Assembly: GCA_900553555.1 (NCBI GenBank)
Contig: USEG01000072.1
Location: 1-5,186 of the forward strand
Length of the DNA stretch: 5,186 bases
Reading direction: 5' to 3'
Source of the DNA: an uncultured Clostridia bacterium
GTDB taxonomy: Bacteria > Bacillota > Clostridia > Christensenellales > Pumilibacteraceae
In this document: positions 1-5,186 of the stretch, piece after piece
Layout of the letters: each line of letters opens with the position of its first letter
Position numbering within the stretch: position 1 is the stretch's first letter
Position numbers and translations under genes: made by a program
Notes under the pieces: model-generated
Database searches by the model: none
The model's input: only the letters and a program-made list of their open reading frames with translations
Told to the model about the DNA's origin: nothing

Positions 1-3000
1 GTAAAATGTACGGTGAATTCGGTTTTTACGAAGCTTTTGACGGCGGCGCCGTAAAATCTTTTATGGCTCATCATCAAGGCATGATAATGTTGGCGGTCAC
101 CGATTATTTGGATGGCGGTGTACGGCGGGCATTTGGCGAAAATCCGCACATAAAAAGCGCAATGCTGCAGCTGGATTATCGGCCCGAAAAAGAAAAGTTT
201 CCTCTGAGAAAGAGCGTCTTTAAAGTTTATGAAAAAATCGAAGAGCAAAGGGTATTCTATTTTCCCGGAACGCCGCCGGAATTAAATTTCATGACCGACG
301 GTAAATATTATTCGGCGGTCAATAGTTACGGCGGCGGATGGGCGCACGCCGACGGCAATCTGGTGTATAAGGATAAGGCGCCGGATGAGGGCTTTAATGT
401 CGGCGTTTTTGTTGACGGACGGAAACTGCCGGTTAAGCATGTTTTATTTAACTGCGGCAAAAGCATATTTTACGGAGAAGGAGATGGCATCGCGTTTAAA
501 AGCGAATATTTTGTTGCCGGAGGCTATCGCGGGGAAATGCGCCTTGTGGAATGGGAAAACCGCGGGTGCGCCAAGGAAATCGAAATAAGGTGTTCGATAG
601 ATTTTATTCTGGCACCGAAGCGCGATTATTCCGCCCATCCTGAATTTAACAAATTGTTTATAACCTTCGAAAAACGCGGCGCAATTGTTTTGTGTAAAAA
701 CAACAAAACCCGGTATATTTGCGGTATAGCTTGTCAGGAGGGCGTAGCGGATGTGCAGTACGACGGCAGCTTAATTTGTCTTTCTAAACGGTTTACTGCC
801 CGCAAAAATGAAAAAAAGACCTGTACGATGGGCATCGTCTGCGGCTACAACGAGCGCGAAATTCTTAAAAAATGTCGTATATTTACGGAAGAGAGTTTTG
901 CGAGTATTATCACAAATCAACGCTTTGAGAGCAATGAACTTTGTCTTAAAAGCCAATATTGTACGCTGGCAAAGAAATTGCTTTACGAAAGTTTCGGGTG
1001 CAACGTTAAAATGTGCACGCTGGGATTTGTGTACAACAGGCCCGTTGTAGTCGTTACCGTCAGAGGATTACCAGACATTTGCGGGGCTGCCGACAAATTA
1101 AAGGCGTACGACTTATTGTATAAATTCGGAGTGGAATTTGACATTGTTTTCGCTGTCGGCGAAGAGTACGGATACTATAACGTATTAAAGGAAAAAACAG
1201 ACAATATTATTGCGTCAAGCGGAGTGCGGCGCGATTTGCCGGAAGGCTGCCGTATAGACGTTTTTCCGTATTCGCAGGGAAAGAAAATATTAAAATGCGT
1301 GACGGAATTTTCGGCGTGTCAATATGCCGAAATTACAAAATTAAAAAATAATTTTTTCAGAAAATACAAGACGTTTGATTTTCTAAGGCTGCAAAGACCG
1401 CCCGCGCGCTTTAGGACTGCGGTCGGGTATTATGACGATGACAACAGGTTTGTCTGCGACTTCGACACGGGCGCGCCGTTTTCAAACATAGTGGCTTGCG
1501 AAAGCGGCGGCATGTTGCTTACCAATCATGGCGGCGGCTTTTATTTCGGCGACAATTCACGCGAAAAGAAAATTACCGCATTTGACAACGAGAGCAGACT
1601 GGACGCGCCGTCGGAAGCTATATGTTTTGCGGAAAGCGGTAATATCTGGTCTGCTCTAAGCAGTGACGGAAGAGGCGACTATTATTGCGTTCATGCTCTC
1701 GGGTACAGCGAATATAACAGATCTTACAACGGGTGCATCAGCAAGTGTACCATATTTTTGTCGCGTACGGGCTGTCAACTTATAGAAGTAAAGATAGAAA
1801 ATACGGCACAGGTGCAGCGTTGTATAGATTTGTGCTTTGCCGTACGTCCGGTTTTGGGAGACTTTTTTGAAAATACGGCCTGTAATATCGAGATTGAATG
1901 CGTTTCGGTCAACAAATATAAGTTGACTAATGCGGCAAACGGACAATATGTATTTATCGGTTTTAGCGGCGGCGATTTCGGCATAAAAAATGTAGCAGAT
2001 GATTTAATATTAAAAATGCTAAAAAAACCCATGAAATTGCCGTATTATAGTACTATGTTAGACATAGTATCCGGTGGGAAAGCGTGCATACACATATCAA
2101 TCGGCCGGGACATCGACGATATAGTTTTCCCGGATGAGTTTTCTTACGCAAAAAAACGCTATTTTCATTTGTCAATGTTTTCTTTTGAAACGGACGATTA
2201 TTTGGGAAAATTTGCCGAATTTTTGCCGTACCAAACATACTGCAGCCGTTTTTACGGACGCACGGGATATTATCAGGTAAGCGGCGCGTACGGCTTTCGC
2301 GATCAGCTTCAAGATTGTCTTACGATGCTTTATATCGACAAAGAAGCGGTAAGACGTCATATTATCGATTGTGCGGCGCATCAATTTGTCAGCGGGGACG
2401 TCATGCACTGGTGGCACGCACCGTTTTTCGGTGTGCGCACGCGTATAATGGACGATCGATTGTTCTTGCCTTATATAACGGCCGAATATATTCAGTTTAC
2501 GGGTGAATGTGAAATTTTGGCGCAGCGCATAGCTTTCCTGAAAGATGTAGCAATACCCAAAAACAGCGAGTCGGTTTGCGATAACATGACTGTCTCACAG
2601 CAAGAAGGAAGTTTACTCGAACATTGTAAAAGGGCGATTTTTTCAGTATGTGAAAACATAGCCGATGACGGACTTGTTTTAATGCATGGCGGAGATTGGA
2701 ATGACGCCATGAATCTTGTGGGTATACGCGGCAAGGGTAAAAGCGTTTGGCTTACTATGTTTTTGTATGAGGTAATAAATAAATTTTTGCGGCATATTAC
2801 ACATCCTGACGAAAAAAAGTATTTATTTGAAAAACTCGTGCGTCTTAAAAGAGGCGTAGCCAAATATTATAACGGCAGATATTTTGCAAGAGCCGTGTCG
2901 GATGACGGCACGCTTATAGGCTCGCCCGCTGCAAGTGAGTGTAAAATAGATTTACTTACTCAGGCTTATGCAGCAATAAGCGGTATAGCTCCGCGCGAGC

Positions 3001-3641
3001 AATGTATAAGCGCTTTGCTCAGCGCCGAACAAGCGCTGGTAGACAAAGAAAATAAACTCATTAAACTTTTCCATCCGCCGTTTGAGCAGTCGGAAAATAT
3101 CGGATATATATGCGACTATCCGCCCGGAATACGTGAAAACGGCGGGCAATACACGCATGCCGCGATATGGTTTATAATTGCCTTGTACAAGACGGGACAA
3201 AAGGATAAAGCATATGAATATCTGTATATGCTCAGCGGGATAAACCATTGTAAAAATTCTGCCGATGCGGCAATATATAAAGCCGAACCTTATGTGTTAA
3301 GCGCCGATGTATATTCGGGAGATAATGCGGGCCGGGCGGGCTGGACTTGGTATACGGGCGCGGCGTCGTGGTATTATGTTGCTATTGTTAGGTATCTTTT
3401 CGGAATAACTTTTAAAAACGGAGTGATAACCGTCGATCCCGCTTTGCCGGATAAGACGGAAAGGGCTTACATTCATATCCGGTTTAACGGCAGCACTATT
3501 ACCGTCGACGTGGATAACAGCGTCAAAACCGGCAAATGGCATTTTGTTTTTAACGGCGTTGAATACAATACGAATTCCTTGGATTTAAGAGAAATAAGCC
3601 GCGACAAAACAATTGTCTTAAAAAGGTGTCCCGATTGTTGA
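1..3641 (+). CDS. Cyclic beta-1,2-glucan synthase-like protein, C-terminal part (GH189-type end plus GH94 module); 5' partial
   Basis: The frame is open through the left edge (the codon before the ATG at 6 is AAA), so that ATG is an internal methionine. Numbering from it, residues 1-60 match the end of the glycoamylase-like domain (YGEFGFYEAFD, then MAHHQGM). A beta-sandwich region follows, with LAP..DYSAHPEFNKLF near 203-219 and NSRE at 517-520. The (alpha/alpha)6 catalytic part has GYYQ..GAYGFRDQLQD (754-770), HWWHAP (801-806), GVRTR..DD (809-817), GGDWND (895-900), NGGQYTHAA (1045-1053) and GWTWYTGAASW (1112-1122). In GH94 enzymes the DWND motif carries the general acid, and His/Thr/Gly in the last two motifs bind phosphate. 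In known synthases GT84 builds the beta-1,2-glucan at the membrane, the middle domain cyclises it, and GH94 trims chains by phosphorolysis. Full-length relatives are about 2,800 residues. A cytoplasmic beta-1,2-oligoglucan phosphorylase is unlikely because of the fused glycoamylase end. The family is secure; the activity is inferred. The protein is Cys-rich (about 43 residues). Confidence 0.88.
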   Translation, partial: KMYGEFGFYEAFDGGAVKSFMAHHQGMIMLAVTDYLDGGVRRAFGENPHIKSAMLQLDYRPEKEKFPLRKSVFKVYEKIEEQRVFYFPGTPPELNFMTDGKYYSAVNSYGGGWAHADGNLVYKDKAPDEGFNVGVFVDGRKLPVKHVLFNCGKSIFYGEGDGIAFKSEYFVAGGYRGEMRLVEWENRGCAKEIEIRCSIDFILAPKRDYSAHPEFNKLFITFEKRGAIVLCKNNKTRYICGIACQEGVADVQYDGSLICLSKRFTARKNEKKTCTMGIVCGYNEREILKKCRIFTEESFASIITNQRFESNELCLKSQYCTLAKKLLYESFGCNVKMCTLGFVYNRPVVVVTVRGLPDICGAADKLKAYDLLYKFGVEFDIVFAVGEEYGYYNVLKEKTDNIIASSGVRRDLPEGCRIDVFPYSQGKKILKCVTEFSACQYAEITKLKNNFFRKYKTFDFLRLQRPPARFRTAVGYYDDDNRFVCDFDTGAPFSNIVACESGGMLLTNHGGGFYFGDNSREKKITAFDNESRLDAPSEAICFAESGNIWSALSSDGRGDYYCVHALGYSEYNRSYNGCISKCTIFLSRTGCQLIEVKIENTAQVQRCIDLCFAVRPVLGDFFENTACNIEIECVSVNKYKLTNAANGQYVFIGFSGGDFGIKNVADDLILKMLKKPMKLPYYSTMLDIVSGGKACIHISIGRDIDDIVFPDEFSYAKKRYFHLSMFSFETDDYLGKFAEFLPYQTYCSRFYGRTGYYQVSGAYGFRDQLQDCLTMLYIDKEAVRRHIIDCAAHQFVSGDVMHWWHAPFFGVRTRIMDDRLFLPYITAEYIQFTGECEILAQRIAFLKDVAIPKNSESVCDNMTVSQQEGSLLEHCKRAIFSVCENIADDGLVLMHGGDWNDAMNLVGIRGKGKSVWLTMFLYEVINKFLRHITHPDEKKYLFEKLVRLKRGVAKYYNGRYFARAVSDDGTLIGSPAASECKIDLLTQAYAAISGIAPREQCISALLSAEQALVDKENKLIKLFHPPFEQSENIGYICDYPPGIRENGGQYTHAAIWFIIALYKTGQKDKAYEYLYMLSGINHCKNSADAAIYKAEPYVLSADVYSGDNAGRAGWTWYTGAASWYYVAIVRYLFGITFKNGVITVDPALPDKTERAYIHIRFNGSTITVDVDNSVKTGKWHFVFNGVEYNTNSLDLREISRDKTIVLKRCPDC

Positions 3642-3666
3642 TATCGCTTTTATTTTGTGTTATAAT
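3638..3666 (+). promoter_or_regulatory. Sigma-A type promoter for rarA, extended -10
   Basis: A -35 box TTGATA (3638-3643, five of six consensus bases) is followed by a spacer of exactly 17 bases and a perfect -10 box TATAAT (3661-3666). TGT just before the -10 box (3658-3660) supplies the extended -10 TGn element. With the -10 box at -12 to -7, +1 falls at 3673, the A of the rarA ATG. The -35 box overlaps the TGA stop (3639-3641) of the upstream gene. I see no terminator between the two genes, so readthrough from upstream remains possible. Promoter activity is inferred from sequence alone. Confidence 0.8.
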
Positions 3667-3672
3667 GAACTC

Positions 3673-4986
3673 ATGGATTTATTCGATTTCGCACAAACAG
3701 ATAAAAAAGAAACGGTGCCTTTGGCTGAGCGTATGCGGCCCAAAACTCTTGAAGATTTTTACGGTCAGGAACATATCATTTTTCCGGGCTCGTTATTGAC
3801 GCGCGCCATTAAAGCGGACAGGCTGGGCAATTGTATTTTTTGGGGACCTCCCGGAACGGGCAAAACTACACTTGCCTCGATTATTGCACATTCCACCAAC
3901 AGCGACTTTGTAAAACTCAACGCGGTGTCCCGCGGAGTAGCCGACGCCAAAAAAATAATAGAAGAGGCCAAAGAAAAACTCAGAGTTTTCGGAAAAAAGA
4001 CCTATCTTCTGCTGGATGAATGCCACAGATGGAATAAAGCGCAGTCGGATTGCGTCCTTTCGGCGATGGAAGACGGCAGCATTATTTTTATAGGTTCCAC
4101 AACGGAAAACCCAAATCTTGCCATGACGCGCGCAATATTCAGCCGCTGTCGCATTTTTGAACTAAAACCTCTTAAAGAAGAGGATATCAAAAAGGGCGTA
4201 TTACGAGCGCTGCACGATAAGGAAAACGGCCTTGGCAATTATAATATTACGCTTACCGACGAAGCTTTACAGCATATAGTTTTTTGCAGTTCGGGAGATA
4301 TGCGCAACGCTTTGGGCGCTTTGGAGCTTGCCGCTTTATCAACACCGCCCGATGAAAACGGCAGAATTGTCATTGACAAAAAAACGGCGGAGCAGTCGGT
4401 TCAGAAAAAAAGCATTTCGATAAACGAAAGCACAAGTTATGACATGCTGAGCGCCTTTTGCAAAAGTTTACGCGGCTCCGATGCCGACGCGGCGCTTTAC
4501 TGGGCATTCAGATTGGTCGCCTCAGGCTTTGACCCGCTGATATTGTTCAGGCGTATGATAGCTCACAGCAGCGAAGATGTCGGCATGGCGGATAGCAGCG
4601 TATTGCAGTTTGTTGTGGCGGCGATGAACGCGTATGAGAAAATAGGTATGCCGGAAGGAGAACTTACGCTGGCGCACGCCATTATTTACGTTTGTACCGC
4701 ACCTAAATCCAATCGCGTTTATCTGGCAAAAGAAGCGGCGAAAAAGGCTTTGGCCGAAATAGGTGACGACTATGTTCCGCTGCATTTGCGGAATACCGAT
4801 TATTCCACTTCCGATAAGTCCGATAAACCGTATCTGTATCCGCATGATTACGGCGGCTATGTCGAGCAGCAATATCTTCCCGACGCCATAGTCGGCTGTA
4901 AGTTTTACAAGCCAAGTAATAACGGAAAAGAAAGGGAAATAAAAGAATTCTTCGATTACATCGACAAGATTAAAAAAAATAAATAA
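3673..4986 (+). CDS. rarA: Replication-associated recombination protein A, AAA+ ATPase (RarA/MgsA family)
   Basis: RarA is a cytoplasmic, clamp-loader-related AAA+ ATPase acting at stalled replication forks and single-strand gaps (relatives: E. coli RarA/MgsA, yeast Mgs1, human WRNIP1). Numbering from the ATG at 3673: Walker A GPPGTGKTT (58-66, Lys64), Walker B LLLDE (Asp115, Glu116) running into CHRWNKAQSD, sensor 1 GSTTENP (141-147), the SRCR arginine-finger region (157-160) and sensor 2 GDMRNAL with Arg211. The C-terminal MgsA-type region has GSDADAALYW (268-277), SSEDVG (299-304), APKSN (343-347) and VEQQYLPD near the end. The length of 437 aa is normal for the family. An in-frame TTG at 3655 would add six residues (MCYNEL), but it lies inside the promoter and has no ribosome binding site. 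MDLFDF is a family-like N-terminus, so I chose ATG 3673. No Shine-Dalgarno sequence precedes it, so leaderless translation is likely. It has its own promoter and a terminator four bases after the stop. Confidence 0.95.
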   Translation: MDLFDFAQTDKKETVPLAERMRPKTLEDFYGQEHIIFPGSLLTRAIKADRLGNCIFWGPPGTGKTTLASIIAHSTNSDFVKLNAVSRGVADAKKIIEEAKEKLRVFGKKTYLLLDECHRWNKAQSDCVLSAMEDGSIIFIGSTTENPNLAMTRAIFSRCRIFELKPLKEEDIKKGVLRALHDKENGLGNYNITLTDEALQHIVFCSSGDMRNALGALELAALSTPPDENGRIVIDKKTAEQSVQKKSISINESTSYDMLSAFCKSLRGSDADAALYWAFRLVASGFDPLILFRRMIAHSSEDVGMADSSVLQFVVAAMNAYEKIGMPEGELTLAHAIIYVCTAPKSNRVYLAKEAAKKALAEIGDDYVPLHLRNTDYSTSDKSDKPYLYPHDYGGYVEQQYLPDAIVGCKFYKPSNNGKEREIKEFFDYIDKIKKNK

Positions 4987-4989
4987 AAT

Positions 4990-5024
4990 AAAAAATCCCG
5001 GCTTTAACAGAACGGGATTTTTTT
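4990..5024 (+). terminator. Intrinsic terminator after rarA, probably bidirectional
   Basis: An 11-bp perfect stem (4990-5000 with 5013-5023; core ATCCCG/CGGGAT) encloses a 12-base loop and is followed on the + strand by seven Ts (5018-5024) that also form the upper A-T pairs. It begins four bases after the rarA TAA stop. On the minus strand the same hairpin is followed by a very T-rich tract (complement of the A-rich 4974-4989), so it could also stop a convergent transcript. The GC core is only four pairs, but the layout is classic. Confidence 0.87.
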
Positions 5025-5155
5025 ATAAGACTGCGACAATTATATTTGAAGAGCAAAAGAAAAATATTTGCTATGCCGCGCGGGCATAATTTCGGCGGAA
5101 AAATCGTTTTTTATTGACTTGAATGCCCAAAACACGGCGCAATCATTATTTATGA
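5025..5155. other. Intergenic stretch, no confident gene
   Basis: This AT-rich stretch separates two terminator-like hairpins. It contains a small 6-bp hairpin, TATGCC/GGCATA with loop GCGCG (5072-5088), with no T tract on the + side. Two reading frames run open to the right edge: a minus-strand frame entering from the edge and stopping at TAA (5042-5040), 48 codons, and a + frame open from 5050 with an ATG at 5152. Neither has a ribosome binding site in view or a protein resemblance I recognise, and the minus frame would cross the hairpin at 5156-5186. A TTGACT at 5114-5119 has no correctly spaced -10 box. I cannot assign a function. Confidence 0.5.
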
Positions 5156-5186
5156 AAAAAGGCCGCGCAGTCGGCGTGACCTTTTT
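5156..5186. terminator. Second terminator-like hairpin at the right edge, possibly bidirectional
   Basis: A run of As (5155-5160) pairs with Ts at 5182-5186, and GGCCGCGC (5161-5168) pairs with GCGTGACC (5174-5181) across a 5-base loop (5169-5173). The stem has one C-A mismatch and one G-U pair, giving a GC-rich stem with T tracts on both strands. It lies about 130 bases beyond the rarA terminator with no clear gene between them. It may therefore serve a minus-strand gene just outside the window or a short unannotated + transcript. The window cuts its + side T tract, so the true extent is unknown. Confidence 0.55.

Noticed and set aside
2051..2069. Inverted repeat TACTATG/CATAGTA with a 5-base loop
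   Set aside because: It sits inside the glucan synthase coding frame, and a 7-bp stem of this kind is expected by chance in a window this size; no T tract follows.
1656..3248. Several 60-120 codon open frames on the minus strand opposite the glucan synthase
   Set aside because: They overlap a long, well-supported + strand gene, lack recognisable domains and look like antisense openness from codon bias.
3655..3672. TTG start giving a six-residue longer RarA (MCYNEL...)
   Set aside because: It lies inside the promoter spacer and -10 box and has no ribosome binding site, and the shorter MDLFDF start fits family N-termini.
3665..3675. ATG at 3665-3667 just upstream of the rarA start
   Set aside because: It is out of frame with rarA, partly inside the -10 box, and leads into a short frame with no recognisable product.
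1..4986. Glucan synthase and rarA as parts of one new system
   Set aside because: rarA is a housekeeping repair gene with its own promoter and terminator. Nothing seen links it to glucan metabolism beyond adjacency.
5039..5044. TATAAT on the minus strand, as a possible promoter reading into rarA antisense
   Set aside because: No -35-like hexamer lies 16-18 bases upstream and there is no extended -10, so it is most likely AT-rich background.
5114..5119. TTGACT as a -35 box for the ATG at 5152 (MKKGRAVGV...)
   Set aside because: The nearest -10-like hexamer (CATTAT, 5144-5149) is 24 bases away and no ribosome binding site precedes the ATG. The hairpin there explains the sequence better.

Overview
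The window holds the 3' part of one very large gene, one complete gene, and a short intergenic end, all read on the + strand. It looks like a chromosomal segment of a Gram-positive anaerobe of the Clostridia type. The reasons are a moderate-to-low GC content, a RarA whose Walker B variant (DECHRWNKAQSD) I associate with Clostridia-like genomes, textbook sigma-A promoter boxes and short T-tailed terminators. This placement is an inference from style and protein resemblance, not a database result.

Positions 1-3641 encode the last 1,212 or so residues of a cyclic beta-1,2-glucan synthase-like protein (NdvB/ChvB family). The frame is open through the left edge. The first ~60 residues are the end of the glycoamylase-like (GH189-type) domain, and the rest is the GH94-type phosphorylase module with its DWND catalytic motif. 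The glycosyltransferase and membrane parts would lie upstream, outside the window. The protein is divergent: it is cysteine-rich, several family signature positions are changed, and a loop before the HHQGM motif looks short.

Positions 3638-3666 carry a near-consensus promoter (TTGATA, 17-base spacer, TGT-TATAAT) overlapping the stop codon of the first gene. Its predicted transcription start falls on the A of the ATG at 3673, and no Shine-Dalgarno sequence precedes that ATG. The next gene, rarA (3673-4986, 437 aa), is therefore predicted to be made from a leaderless mRNA. RarA is the AAA+ replication-associated recombination ATPase. It has no evident functional link to glucan synthesis, so the two genes look like neighbours rather than a pathway operon.

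Positions 4990-5024 form a strong intrinsic terminator that is T-rich on both strands. From 5025 to the right edge there is no confident gene. A second A/T-flanked hairpin sits at the very end (5156-5186). A minus-strand frame is open from the edge to a stop at 5040-5042, leaving open a convergent neighbour.

I saw no mobile element, CRISPR array, tRNA or rRNA, and no clear candidate for a new multi-gene system. The most interesting item is the leaderless rarA arrangement.
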